From positions 1 through 64,000 of the forward strand of contig NZ_JXZC01000012.1 in assembly GCF_000935355.1 (NCBI RefSeq): DNA of 64,000 nt, written 5' to 3'. The position numbers were made by a program, and so were the translations under genes. This document shows positions 34,774 to 43,362 of the stretch, piece after piece. Origin of the DNA: Rossellomorea aquimaris. GTDB taxonomy: Bacteria; Bacillota; Bacilli; Bacillales; Bacillaceae_B. The first letter of the stretch is position 1, and each line of letters opens with the position of its first letter. The notes beneath the pieces are model-generated. The model worked only from the letters and a program-made list of their open reading frames with translations, did not search any database and was not told the DNA's origin.

Positions 34774-34941
34774 TCAATAGTAATTCCAGAATCCTAAAGC
34801 GAATAATAAGATACCCGTAATCATTGAAATACCAAATAACATAAACAAGAAATCAAGAATGCTGTCGGCGAAGACTCTTTTGCGGTTCTCACGTTTAAAA
34901 TGACGTACTTCCTTACGATAGGATCGTGCAGCACGACTCAT
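34774..34941 (-). CDS. Small membrane protein, 55 aa
   Basis: Unrecognised 55-residue protein. The N-terminal half is strongly basic and arginine-rich (SRAARSYRKEVRHFKRENRKR), cut at 20 here by convention, and the C-terminal half is one or two hydrophobic segments (SILDFLFMLFGISMITGILL) ending FWNYY. This positive-inside pattern predicts a single-span membrane protein. A very strong GGAGGAGGAGG site lies ahead of the ATG at 34941. A weak terminator-like hairpin (TGCCA / TGGCA plus T-run) lies near 34665-34692. Confidence 0.75.
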   Translation of the reverse strand: MSRAARSYRKEVRHFKRENRKRVFADSILDFLFMLFGISMITGILLFALGFWNYY

Positions 34942-35057
34942 ACAAAAACCTCCTCCTCCATGAACATTATTTGTATTAACACATATTCGTCACAATACAA
35001 GAAAATCCTTCCTTAAAGTGAAAAATATGCCGACTTACCTATATCCGAGTCGAATGG

Positions 35058-35068
35058 AGGGACGGACC
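35058..35068 (-). repeat. GGTCCGTCCCT word, copy 4
   Basis: Reverse copy (AGGGACGGACC) in the gap between the 55-residue gene and yhcV. Confidence 0.6.
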
Positions 35069-35087
35069 AACTTTCATCTTCAACACA

Positions 35088-35121
35088 AAATAAGAGGCTA
35101 TGTGGAAATAGCCTCTTATTT
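35088..35121 (-). terminator. Terminator of yhcV
   Basis: AAATAAGAGGCTAT / ATAGCCTCTTATTT, 14 perfect pairs with a 6-base loop; minus-strand tail TTTTG. Confidence 0.85.
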
Positions 35122-35156
35122 AGATGAAGAAAGCTCAGAAGTGAGTACCTGTAGCC

Positions 35157-35570
35157 TTAGCGGAGGTTATTTTGTGAAATTCCGCTAAGGGCGCTACCGG
35201 CACTTTGATCCGATTGCTGTTGTACTGCCAAATCTCCCAGAGCCAGCATCCCGACAAGCTGCCCGTTTTCCACAACAGGTAAACGACGCACTTGGTGCTG
35301 GGACATTAAAGCTGATGCTTCTTCGACAGAGGCTTCCGGAGAGATTGTCACAACCTGCTGTGACATAACTTGAGAGACATTTCCCTGTGCACCTTGAGTC
35401 AGTCCACGAGTAGCAATATCACGGTCTGTTACCATACCGACAACTTGTCCGTTTTCAACAACGGGAACGGAACCAACATTCTTTGAACTCATTTTAGATG
35501 CTACGCTTTGAAGTGAGTCCTGATTTGAAGCGGCTTCCACATTTGTCGACATAATATCACGTACTTGCAT
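35157..35570 (-). CDS. yhcV: CBS-domain pair protein YhcV
   Basis: 137-residue cytoplasmic protein made of two CBS domains (about 1-58 and 67-122), which bind adenosine nucleotides in related proteins. GSVPVVENGQVVGMVTDRDIA and RRLPVVENGQLVGMLALGDLA are the paired domain cores. The C-terminal ESAG-like tail (SAGSALSGISQNN) matches B. subtilis YhcV well. Ligand and function unknown. AAGGGGG precedes the ATG. Confidence 0.88.
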   Translation of the reverse strand: MQVRDIMSTNVEAASNQDSLQSVASKMSSKNVGSVPVVENGQVVGMVTDRDIATRGLTQGAQGNVSQVMSQQVVTISPEASVEEASALMSQHQVRRLPVVENGQLVGMLALGDLAVQQQSDQSAGSALSGISQNNLR

Positions 35571-35666
35571 GTAAATTCCCCCTTAATCAAATTGGCAGTA
35601 CACCATTATTATTCGACAAATCCACATAACTATTCCCAATGCGTTCCTCCATTTTTTTCAAATGAG

Positions 35667-35677
35667 AGGGACGGACC
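35667..35677 (-). repeat. GGTCCGTCCCT word, copy 5
   Basis: Reverse copy (AGGGACGGACC) just downstream of the LysM-CAP gene. Confidence 0.6.
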
Positions 35678-35699
35678 TTCAAAAAGTGCTTCTTGGATA

Positions 35700-36320
35700 T
35701 CATTTAGTAATAAACATTTGAGTCCAATAAGTCCCGTACGATCCTCCCTTGGCATATCCCACCCCGATATGAGTATAGGATCCAGTGAGAATGTTTTTTC
35801 TATGTCCCGGACTATCCATCCACTCACGGACAACTTGTTCAGCACTTGTTTGACCAGCGGCTATATTCTCAGCGGCTTGACTATATTCAATGTTGAAGCT
35901 TTTCATCATATCAAAAGGAGATCCGTACGTCGGGCTTCTGTGCGAAAAATAACCAACATCCCTCATGTTACGTGATTTATACCGGGCAACCCTGGATAGC
36001 TGCCAATCAACCTGAAGAGGGGAAAGGCCGTTCTTTTGCCTCTCCTGATTGGTCAGATCAATGACCTGACCTTCAACCGATTTAGCTTTTCGAAGAATGG
36101 GGATGTTGATTTTTTGACTTGGATAAATTAAATCTGGATTCGACAATTGAGGATTAGCTTCTATAATCTCAGAGAGTCCGACCTGCAATTTTCTTGAAAT
36201 TTTCCAAAGGGTATCTCCTTTCCTGACTGTATAGACACTTGATGCAGAGATTTCATTTAAAGTAAATAAACTAATGATAATGGATAGTGCAACCATGATA
36301 AGAGCGAGTTTTGTTTTCAT
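35700..36320 (-). CDS. LysM and CAP domain protein
   Basis: Exported protein of about 206 residues. After a signal peptide (LALIMVALSIIISLFTL) a LysM peptidoglycan-binding domain (YTVRKGDTLWKISRKL ... LIYPSQKINIP) is followed by a CAP domain: LTNQERQKNGL, YFSHRSPTYGSPFDMM, AENIAAGQ, WMDSPGHRKNIL, HIGVGYA. The CAP part is clearly paralogous to that at 14665-15438. Similar YkwD/SafA-type proteins can be spore-coat or wall associated. No good ribosome site precedes either the ATG at 36320 or an in-frame TTG at 36347; the ATG was chosen by the signal peptide. Confidence 0.85.
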   Translation of the reverse strand: MKTKLALIMVALSIIISLFTLNEISASSVYTVRKGDTLWKISRKLQVGLSEIIEANPQLSNPDLIYPSQKINIPILRKAKSVEGQVIDLTNQERQKNGLSPLQVDWQLSRVARYKSRNMRDVGYFSHRSPTYGSPFDMMKSFNIEYSQAAENIAAGQTSAEQVVREWMDSPGHRKNILTGSYTHIGVGYAKGGSYGTYWTQMFITK

Positions 36321-36486
36321 GATTATAAAATGTGTAATTTGGGACAAAATATTCTAAGAAAAAGTGCAAAAATAGGATTATTGTTTCATTTTTAGGGAAA
36401 AGAAAAACTATTAAACGTAAAGTGAAACTTTTTGCGAAACCAATCGTACAAATAGGTAACGATATTTTATAAAAGAGGTGAATAAC

Positions 36487-36636
36487 GTGGTAAAGGAGAA
36501 CGATCGCTTTAAGAAAGTGATAACGAAATTGTCGAACGTGGGCGTAAATATTTCAAAAACGAAATCAAGACGGGAAATCCTTCATTCACTAAAGCAGTAT
36601 CAGCCATTACCTAAGACGTTAACCCAAGACTCTTAA
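36487..36636 (+). CDS. Small basic protein, 49 aa
   Basis: Unrecognised 49-residue, lysine- and arginine-rich protein (VKENDRFKKVITKLSNVG ... KSRREILHSLKQYQPLP). GTG start with AGAGGTG about 6 bases upstream. No hydrophobic stretch. It is followed at 83 bases by another small gene. Real status rests on the ribosome binding site and its plausible amphipathic composition. Confidence 0.55.
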   Translation: MVKENDRFKKVITKLSNVGVNISKTKSRREILHSLKQYQPLPKTLTQDS

Positions 36637-36718
36637 ACTTACACCCGAGAAACGTTGGACAGACATATTTCCCCTTTTCTCACGATATATTTAATAGTAG
36701 TGAAGAGGAGGGTTAGGT

Positions 36719-37003
36719 ATGGAGAGAATGATGTTTGATTTACAAGCATTAAAGGAAATCAGAAAGAAGGCAGATGAAATTTCATACCACTGTATGAGTC
36801 GGGATCAACCTACAGATCCTCATCGTGTAAGCATGGCGTTAGATCAAGTGTGTCGTGCCCTTGCGATGTTTGCAGAAATGGAAATTCATCGCATGCAGAA
36901 TCATCATATTCCCTATGACCCCCAGAGCTATATTAAAGGACGTCTGGGAATTGCTTACCGATCTGTACTCCAGGTTCCTCAAGAAGATTCCAATACAGCA
37001 TAG
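36719..37003 (+). CDS. Small conserved-looking protein, 94 aa
   Basis: Unrecognised 94-residue soluble protein, mostly helical, with histidines and methionines clustered in the middle (EMEIHRMQNHHIPYDP). GAGGAGGG lies 8 bases before the ATG. No known domain. A long-loop terminator follows. An alternative start is the in-frame ATG three codons later. Confidence 0.7.
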   Translation: MERMMFDLQALKEIRKKADEISYHCMSRDQPTDPHRVSMALDQVCRALAMFAEMEIHRMQNHHIPYDPQSYIKGRLGIAYRSVLQVPQEDSNTA

Positions 37004-37004
37004 C

Positions 37005-37133
37005 AAAAGAGGTTGACCCAAGATCTAAGGGTCCTGAAATCAAGAAACCACAGATAGATATAAGAAACTCTGAAAGCATAAGGACTGGTCCTGTAAGGAT
37101 GATATCACTCATCGTTTTGGGTCAGCCTCTTTT
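37005..37133 (+). terminator. Long-loop terminator
   Basis: AAAAGAGGTTGACCCAA pairs with TTGGGTCAGCCTCTTTT (17 pairs, one wobble) around a 95-base loop, then T-rich sequence. The unusually long loop could hold regulatory structure or be an insertion in the loop. Confidence 0.7.
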
Positions 37134-37172
37134 TATTTACTATTCTAATCCAAAAGTTAGGTGACGATATTC

Positions 37173-38072
37173 ATGACGGTGTTTTCGGATATATTGCTGG
37201 TATGTAATGGGAAGGCAGGTCAAGGAACGCTGGAAGTTCTGTTAAAAGATGCTGTGCCTCCATTATTGGACATCTGTACGAACTTAATTATTCATAAAAC
37301 GAAAGAGAAAGGCGATGCCGAAAGAATTTGTAAGGAGACGGCTAATCAATATGAACTGGTTGTCATCATGGGTGGTGATGGAACGATCCATGAGGCTATC
37401 AACGGATTGTCAGCCTTAGAAAAACGGCCATTGGTAGGCATCATCCCTGGAGGGACGTGTAATGACTTTGCCCGTTCGTTGCATATTCCCATGAATATCG
37501 GACAAGCTGTCCGCCTTATAACCGAACGGGCTTTCGAAAAGGATATCGATATCGTCAAGGCAGACGATCGGTATTTCAGCAATTTCTGGGGAACGGGGCT
37601 GGTCGCAGAGACAAGCGACAATATCGATGTAGGATCAAAAAGTGTCCTCGGTAAACTAAGCTATTATATAAGTGCGTTTCAATCCATCCAGGAATCACCG
37701 ATCTTAAATGTGAAGGTAACAACTGAAAATGATGTGATTGAAGAGGAAGTGGTGATGCTATTGGTTGCAAATGGCCGTTCCATTGGCTCTAATCCACTGC
37801 CCACCTGCATCGATATGGAAGATGGACTGATGGATATTTACATCGTCAAAAAAAGCGGTTTCCCTTTATTAAAGGAATTTTTGGTTATCAAGAGCACAGG
37901 CAATATAAGCGAGCAATATGACGATATTATGCATATCCAAGCAAGAGAAGCCCATATTGAATTGGGACAGGGTGAAAAGCTTGATATGGATGGAGAATTA
38001 TATGAAGGAAGCAGGCAGTCGCTTCGAGTATTAAATAAGCATTTGCGGTTTATCGTCGGCAGCTCAGAATAA
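37173..38072 (+). CDS. Diacylglycerol kinase-family lipid kinase
   Basis: 299-residue soluble lipid kinase of the DagK_cat family (YegS/DgkB/BmrU type), phosphorylating diacylglycerol or a related lipid with ATP. MGGDGTIHEAINGL (near 67-80) is the nucleotide-binding GGDGT motif and IIPGGTCNDFARSL (near 95-108) the second glycine-rich loop; PLPTCIDMEDGLMDIYIV is the C-terminal metal or substrate strand. Lipid substrate unknown. ATG 37173 has TTAGGTGA 9 bases upstream; the in-frame GTG at 37161 is part of that site. Confidence 0.88.
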   Translation: MTVFSDILLVCNGKAGQGTLEVLLKDAVPPLLDICTNLIIHKTKEKGDAERICKETANQYELVVIMGGDGTIHEAINGLSALEKRPLVGIIPGGTCNDFARSLHIPMNIGQAVRLITERAFEKDIDIVKADDRYFSNFWGTGLVAETSDNIDVGSKSVLGKLSYYISAFQSIQESPILNVKVTTENDVIEEEVVMLLVANGRSIGSNPLPTCIDMEDGLMDIYIVKKSGFPLLKEFLVIKSTGNISEQYDDIMHIQAREAHIELGQGEKLDMDGELYEGSRQSLRVLNKHLRFIVGSSE

Positions 38073-38113
38073 AAAGAGAGCAAGGGGGCATCTTTGCCCC
38101 CTTGCTCTCTTTT
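38072..38113. terminator. Bidirectional terminator
   Basis: An 18-bp perfect stem (core GAGAGCAAGGGGGC) with a 6-base loop, A-run on one side and T-run on the other, between converging lipid kinase and DedA-like genes. Confidence 0.9.
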
Positions 38114-38119
38114 GCTTGA

Positions 38120-38701
38120 TCAAACAGTTTTCTTTCTCTTTTTGATGACCAAGTAAACAAGATAAACAGCGATTAAAACGCCACCAGCTGCAAGTGTAAG
38201 GAGTGTAAAGTTCTCTTCGATGAAAGGCTTTGCTTTAGCCCCAAGTGCTAAAATGATTGCACCTTCAAGGAAGAAACGAATTCCTCTCCCGATAATCGAC
38301 CAGATTACCAATACTCTGATCTTAACACCGGAAACCCCTGCGAAAATCGTGAAAATCTTATAAGGGATAGGTGTCAGTCCTGCGATTAAAAGAGCCATTG
38401 CCCCATATTTAGTAAAGTACTCCTCTACTTTTTGAATCCTTTTTTCAGAGAAGAAATACACAAGGATCGGTCGACCAAGTTTCTTTCCGATCAACCAGCC
38501 CAAAAGGGCTCCGATAACGGAAGCGATGGTCGTATAAAGTGCATAAAGCAGTGCGCTATCCGGATTGGCAATCGCTAAAGGAATCAGTAGTACATCAGGT
38601 GGGATGGGGAAAAATGATGAATCGGCGAATGAAACAAGAATAAGACCCCATACACCATAATCCAATAACCAAGCTTCGAAAGCGTGAAGTAGTTCAGACA
38701 T
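38120..38701 (-). CDS. DedA/YqaA-type VTT membrane protein
   Basis: 193-residue membrane protein of the DedA/VTT superfamily (recent work links members to undecaprenyl-phosphate or phospholipid flipping). FADSSFFPIPPDVLLIPLA (about 25-43), the reentrant-loop motif, is the mark of the YqaA branch; GRPILVYFFSE-KR and GLTPIPYKIFTIFAGVSGV follow, then a basic tail. Substrate not known. The ribosome site GGAG is about 12 bases before the ATG, on the long side. Monocistronic. Confidence 0.87.
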   Translation of the reverse strand: MSELLHAFEAWLLDYGVWGLILVSFADSSFFPIPPDVLLIPLAIANPDSALLYALYTTIASVIGALLGWLIGKKLGRPILVYFFSEKRIQKVEEYFTKYGAMALLIAGLTPIPYKIFTIFAGVSGVKIRVLVIWSIIGRGIRFFLEGAIILALGAKAKPFIEENFTLLTLAAGGVLIAVYLVYLVIKKRKKTV

Positions 38702-38930
38702 AAGTTCAGTAATCTCCTTTATTGATAAAACGTCATTTTTGATTTTAATTGAACATTAGAAAGTATATCACTTTTTACAAAAGGAGTCATGAAATATCCC
38801 GTATGGTTGAAATCACTTCAAGGAAGTTTCGTCACATTTACAATTGATGATACTCTTAAAAAAGCTTGAAAATAGGTTAAATCAAAATTCATCTATTTCT
38901 CGGGAAATAGTGACAGAAATCGTATTCATT

Positions 38931-40619
38931 CTACATTTCTGAAGGAGACTTCATCCCCAATAATCTCAATCCTTCCGCAAGGACAGTTGCAACAGCATGG
39001 ACCAAGGCCAGGCGGGAGATCTGCTCTAAATCCTCGGAAATGATTTTAGTTTTACCGTAATATCGGTTAAAGCTTTGGGCGGTATCAACTAAATATTTGG
39101 CAATAACCGAAGGAGAGTATTGGTTCCATGCTTTCTCAACCATCTCCGGAAATAGTCGTAACTGCTTCACTACATCCCAGCTCTCAGCATCGTCAAGCCC
39201 CTTAAAGGTCAGGGGAGGATGAGCTTCCGCTTTTCTCAGGATGGATTGAGCTCTGGCGTATGTGTATTGGATATATGGACCTGTTTCACCTTCGAAGGTC
39301 AGCATATGTTCCAGGGAAAATTCAATATCGTTCACACGGTCATTTTTTAAATCATGAAAGATAATCGCCCCGACCCCAACAGCTTTTGCCACTTCTGCAG
39401 CATTTTTTAAGTCAGGATTCTTCTGCTTGATATTATATTCAGCCATTTTGATCGCTTCTTGAAGAACCTCTTCGAGTAAAATGACCCGGCCCTTTCTGGT
39501 GGACATTTTCTTCCCATCCTTCAGATAAAGACCAAAAGGTATATGTTTCATATCATTCGCCCAATTAAATCCGAGCTTCTTCAATACTTCCATCACTTGT
39601 TTGAAGTGAATGGTTTGTTCCTGACCAACGACATAAAGTGCTTCATCAAAGGCATACTGGCGATGGCGATACAGGGCAGCTGCCAGGTCTCTCGTCGCAT
39701 AAAGGGTAGCTCCGTCTGACTTTTTGATGAGACAAGGCGGGAGATTCTCTTCTTCTAGACGAACCACTTGTGCTCCTTGCGATGTTTCAAGAACATCATG
39801 GTCTTGAAGCAATGTTACGACTTCAGCCATCTTGTCATTGAAGAACGCTTCGCCATTGTAGGAATCAAATTCAACTCCGAGCAGCGAGTAAATCGTTTTA
39901 AAGGCTTCAAGTGATTCGTCTTTAAACCATCTCCAAAGCTCCGTTACTTCTTTATCTCCGTCTTCAAGAAGCTTAAAGGCTCTTCTTCCTTCTTCCTCGA
40001 GTGAGGGATCTGTTTCTGCTTCCTGATGAAACTTCTTGTATAAAATGAACAATTCAGATATGGGGTTCTCCCTGACCTGTTGATGATCTCCCCACTTTTT
40101 GAAAGCGACGATTAATTTCCCGAATTGAGTCCCCCAATCCCCGATATAATTGATTTTTTCTGTGGTGTAACCGCATTTTTCTGCAATAGTGGCGATGGAA
40201 TTCCCGATGACAGTCGAGCGTAAATGGCCCATGGAAAAAGGTTTGGCGATATTAGGTGAGGACATATCCAATACAACGGTTTTTTGCTTGCCAAATACAT
40301 GGCTACCGAAATCTGACCCTTTTTCCAAGATAGCTGACACAATGTCTTTTCCTGCTTTCAATTTGTCAAATCGGAAATTTACATAAGCACCAGCTGATTC
40401 TACTCTGCTGAAAAAGGGAGAGGAGAGAGAGTCAGCAATTTCTTCTGCAATGATGTGAGGTGCCTTCTTCCATGCTTTGGCCAGTTGGAAACATGGAAAG
40501 GCAAGGTCTCCCAAATGAGTATGCTTTGGGGTTTCAAGCAATTCATAAAGCTCTTTTTTGTTCCAGTCATTCAATACCTGTGACTTTAGCACGTCAGTAA
40601 CAATCGATTTCAAATCCAT
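38931..40619 (-). CDS. argS: Arginyl-tRNA synthetase
   Basis: Class I synthetase charging tRNA-Arg. 562 residues: N-terminal Add1-like domain, SSPNIAKPFSMGHLRSTVIGN (HIGH-type motif, near 117-137), KKMSTRKGRV (KMSKS-type, near 378-387), DALR anticodon-binding domain with QYTYARAQSIL and the C-terminal LRLLGM. The sequence is not close by eye to the housekeeping B. subtilis ArgS and it is T-box controlled, so it may be a second ArgRS. Of two adjacent ATGs, the one at 40619 has better spacing to GGAGG than 40622. Confidence 0.93.
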   Translation of the reverse strand: MDLKSIVTDVLKSQVLNDWNKKELYELLETPKHTHLGDLAFPCFQLAKAWKKAPHIIAEEIADSLSSPFFSRVESAGAYVNFRFDKLKAGKDIVSAILEKGSDFGSHVFGKQKTVVLDMSSPNIAKPFSMGHLRSTVIGNSIATIAEKCGYTTEKINYIGDWGTQFGKLIVAFKKWGDHQQVRENPISELFILYKKFHQEAETDPSLEEEGRRAFKLLEDGDKEVTELWRWFKDESLEAFKTIYSLLGVEFDSYNGEAFFNDKMAEVVTLLQDHDVLETSQGAQVVRLEEENLPPCLIKKSDGATLYATRDLAAALYRHRQYAFDEALYVVGQEQTIHFKQVMEVLKKLGFNWANDMKHIPFGLYLKDGKKMSTRKGRVILLEEVLQEAIKMAEYNIKQKNPDLKNAAEVAKAVGVGAIIFHDLKNDRVNDIEFSLEHMLTFEGETGPYIQYTYARAQSILRKAEAHPPLTFKGLDDAESWDVVKQLRLFPEMVEKAWNQYSPSVIAKYLVDTAQSFNRYYGKTKIISEDLEQISRLALVHAVATVLAEGLRLLGMKSPSEM

Positions 40620-40649
40620 CATCTACACCTCCTGATAAAATCAAACACA

Positions 40650-40890
40650 AAAAAACCCGCCTCTATAAAATATAGAGACGAGTTTAGCTCGCGGTACCAC
40701 TCTTATTCCCTTTAAGGGCGCTCATTGTATAACGGGAGATCCCGGTTTTTCTCTACTGATTTCAAGAAAAACATCTCAGAAGTGCGTTTCATTCCAGGTT
40801 TCTCACCAGGCTTCCACCATCCCCGGCTCGCTATCGATCCACATCAGAATTACTCTCTTCATCATAGAATATTCGTATATAATTACTATT
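40650..40890 (-). ncRNA. T-box leader with arginine specifier
   Basis: Antitermination leader that senses uncharged tRNA-Arg. Read on the minus strand it has the stem I AG-bulge and distal loop blocks (GAAGAGAGTA, GGGATGGTGG), the specifier CGC (Arg; plus-strand 40784-40786 within GAAACGCACTTCTG), the T-box AGAGTGGTACCGCG (plus-strand 40690-40703) and the terminator stem AACTCGTCTCTATA / TATAGAGGCGGGTT ending in T7. The specifier agrees with argS. Confidence 0.92.
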
Positions 40891-40891
40891 A

Positions 40892-40919
40892 TTTTACACA
40901 TCCTGGTGATGATTGCAAC
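40892..40919 (-). promoter_or_regulatory. argS T-box promoter
   Basis: Minus strand TTGCAA (40919-40914), 16 bases, TAAAAT (40897-40892), just before the T-box stem I. Confidence 0.7.
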
Positions 40920-40925
40920 CTGTAA

Positions 40926-42101
40926 TTAAGAATCTTCTGATGAAAACATATACGTTTTATGGTGAAATCTCATACTGAAAACAAGTCCAAGGGCAAGCAT
41001 ATTTCCCATAAGAGAGCTTCCTCCGTAACTGATGAAAGGAAGTGGGATCCCTGTAATCGGAAGCAATTGAATCGTCATTCCAATGTTCTGGAACACGTGA
41101 AACGTAATCATGCTAATAATCCCTGCGCATACATAGGCATTGAATGGTTCCTTCGTATCTAAAGCCGTTTTGGTTAAATGGTAAATGAGAAGGAAGTATA
41201 AACTTATGACGACGCTTGCGCCAATAAAGCCGTATTCCTCACCGATCACACTGAAAATAAAATCGGTGTGGTTCTCAGGAATGTATACTTCTCCTCCACT
41301 GTACCCTTTCCCAAAGATTTGCCCGGATCCAATGGCGTTAAGGGAGTTAATTAAGTGAAACCCCTCTAATTTAGCGTAGTTATACGGATCTAGCCAAGCA
41401 TAAATACGTCCAAACTGATAAGGCTTTACATTTAAATATTTTCCAAGCAGGTCAGGAGCCCACACAACAAGTGAAAGGACGATTCCCCCGAGCACTCCGA
41501 TAGAAGTATATATTGGAACGATCAGCTTCCACGTAATCCCTGAAACTAAGATGATTCCGGTCATGATGGCTAAAATAACAAGGGAAGTCCCTAAATCCGG
41601 CTGCTGCATAATAAAAGCAAGGGGAAGGAGGGTTGTAAGCCCGATCTTCACTAATAACTGAAAATCCGACTGCATTGTTTTTCTTGGATTAAGCTCATGA
41701 TGATTGCTAATGATCCGTGCAAGAGCAAGAATCAAAAACGTCTTCATGAATTCTGAAGGCTGAATAGAACCAAGCGGTCCCAGCATGAACCAGCTTTTGG
41801 CTCCGTTTCTATAAGGTGCGATGCTTTCCGGTGAAATGAGTAATACAAGAAGCAGGAAGATTCCTGCACCGTATATGTACCAGGCAAGACGCTTATACTG
41901 ATCGGAATCAAGGAATAAGGCCCCTACAATAATAATTCCACCCACGACATACCAAAAAGCTTGTCTTATCACAAAGTTCGTCCCATACTGACCTGACGTC
42001 TGGGCACTACTAATTCCCATAGCGCTAACAATAAAAAATAACATTAATAAAAAGAGAAGACCCCAATCGATCTTATCAGCAAATCGCTGGCGAGTTTCCA
42101 T
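40926..42101 (-). CDS. rodA: Rod-shape SEDS glycosyltransferase RodA
   Basis: Polymerises peptidoglycan glycan strands from lipid II during lateral wall growth, working with a class B PBP. 391 residues, about ten membrane segments. QPSEFMKTFLILALAR (near 113-128), the catalytic-Asp loop QQPDLGTSLVIL (near 165-176), and the C-terminal PLPFISYGGSSLMGNMLALGLV (near 352-373) are the SEDS signatures. Length fits RodA; SpoVE/FtsW are possible alternatives but less likely as no division or sporulation genes are adjacent. AGGTGA lies 7-8 bases before the ATG. Confidence 0.92.
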   Translation of the reverse strand: METRQRFADKIDWGLLFLLMLFFIVSAMGISSAQTSGQYGTNFVIRQAFWYVVGGIIIVGALFLDSDQYKRLAWYIYGAGIFLLLVLLISPESIAPYRNGAKSWFMLGPLGSIQPSEFMKTFLILALARIISNHHELNPRKTMQSDFQLLVKIGLTTLLPLAFIMQQPDLGTSLVILAIMTGIILVSGITWKLIVPIYTSIGVLGGIVLSLVVWAPDLLGKYLNVKPYQFGRIYAWLDPYNYAKLEGFHLINSLNAIGSGQIFGKGYSGGEVYIPENHTDFIFSVIGEEYGFIGASVVISLYFLLIYHLTKTALDTKEPFNAYVCAGIISMITFHVFQNIGMTIQLLPITGIPLPFISYGGSSLMGNMLALGLVFSMRFHHKTYMFSSEDS

Positions 42102-42564
42102 AATCTATTCACCTGAATTTCTAAAGATTTCACATTCCTAGTCTAATAGAAATGAAGGGAAATTTCTACTCATGACCAGAGAAATTACGGAAGTTCTGTC
42201 GGTATGTGACAGGCACTATACGATATTTGTCGAAATGGAATCTAAGGAAAAGCTTACAGGAGAGGGATTCAACGAATGGACACCGGGACGAAATTCCATT
42301 TTTTACATAATTCTGATCGTTTCATATCATTAAAATATAAGAAGAAAGTGCCGTTTCCTAACGTTTGGAAGCCATTACTCTTTTTCTTATATAAATAGAA
42401 CAAAAATATATAGCCTGTGGTCCTGCAATATGACTATTTTCTACAATTACATGCGACTTTTGTCATCATTTTGAAATGAAATAGAAAAGAACAAGTACCT
42501 TACAAATTTGCTAGAATAGAAAGTATGAATTGTGCATCGTGTTAATCAGATGGAGGGAATGTTC
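42102..42564. other. Intergenic region between rodA and the 257-aa gene
   Basis: 463 bases between divergent genes. A 54-codon open frame (42172-42336, ATG start, weak GAAGGG 12 bases away) is possible but its composition is unconvincing. No promoter close to consensus, terminator or repeat was recognised in the rest. Confidence 0.5.
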
Positions 42565-43338
42565 TTGAAGGCAAATAATCAGGTTAAAGATATCATCTAT
42601 GTTCACAAGAATACGGATCGTCAATATGTCGTATCTTACGGAATTCATTTCAACGAGTTTGCTTCAAATGCCCGTAAACCATTGAAGAATCTCCTTCTTA
42701 TTAAGCATCAGTACGAGCATGGTGCCTTTAATATACATACGCATATGGAGTATGTGGAACAGGATGAAATGAAGAAGATTATGAATGACGGAGTACAGAG
42801 CTATGGTGATTTCTGTTGGATTGACTTCGAGGAAGAAGTGGGAGTCAATGAGTTGAACGGTCAGGAAATCGCTGAGCTGCTCTATATGGGTCATATTAAG
42901 CAACCTTTAAACCCTCCTTTTTATTCAAAACTGAACAATCGATACGCGTACCTATCTCATGATGATGGATGGTTTAACAAGATCTATTATCGGGATTTTG
43001 AGGACTTCTATCATATGTTGGGAGCGACGGTTTCTTCGAAATTGAGTTCGGTCAAAGGTGGAAAGGGCTTATTTGGTATGAAGAAGGAGAAAGCCTATCC
43101 AATCATCGGGAAGGAAGTCATTCATTCCTTTAGAGACAAATTAAAAGAAGGAATGGTCATTTCTTTAGAAAAAGCCATACTAACCAGAGGGAAGATAGAG
43201 ATCCCGATCTGGGTGATCGGCGATTATTACGATATGGACGAGATGGCGGAAGATTATAAGCAAATCCGCAAATCACCTGCCAACGGATTATTATCCTATG
43301 ATCGTAAAACGAAAAGCTGGAGTGCTCTACTTCGGTAA
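42565..43338 (+). CDS. Hypothetical protein, 257 aa
   Basis: Unrecognised soluble protein with no signal peptide or membrane helix. The N-terminal half has many aromatic and histidine residues (QYEHGAFNIHTHMEYV; SKLNNRYAYLSHDDGWFNKIYYRDFEDFYHML). A flexible KGGKGLFGMKKEK loop sits near residue 165-177. The TTG start at 42565 was chosen because GGAGGG lies 7 bases upstream; earlier in-frame GTG and ATG codons lie in or before that site. It is 24 bases before sfsA and probably co-transcribed. Confidence 0.7.
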   Translation: MKANNQVKDIIYVHKNTDRQYVVSYGIHFNEFASNARKPLKNLLLIKHQYEHGAFNIHTHMEYVEQDEMKKIMNDGVQSYGDFCWIDFEEEVGVNELNGQEIAELLYMGHIKQPLNPPFYSKLNNRYAYLSHDDGWFNKIYYRDFEDFYHMLGATVSSKLSSVKGGKGLFGMKKEKAYPIIGKEVIHSFRDKLKEGMVISLEKAILTRGKIEIPIWVIGDYYDMDEMAEDYKQIRKSPANGLLSYDRKTKSWSALLR

Positions 43339-43362
43339 GCAGGAAACAAGGGGCGTGTAAGT

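Noticed and set aside
42172..42336. 54-codon frame between rodA and the next gene
   Set aside because: Weak, distant ribosome site and no recognisable features; kept only as part of the intergenic note.
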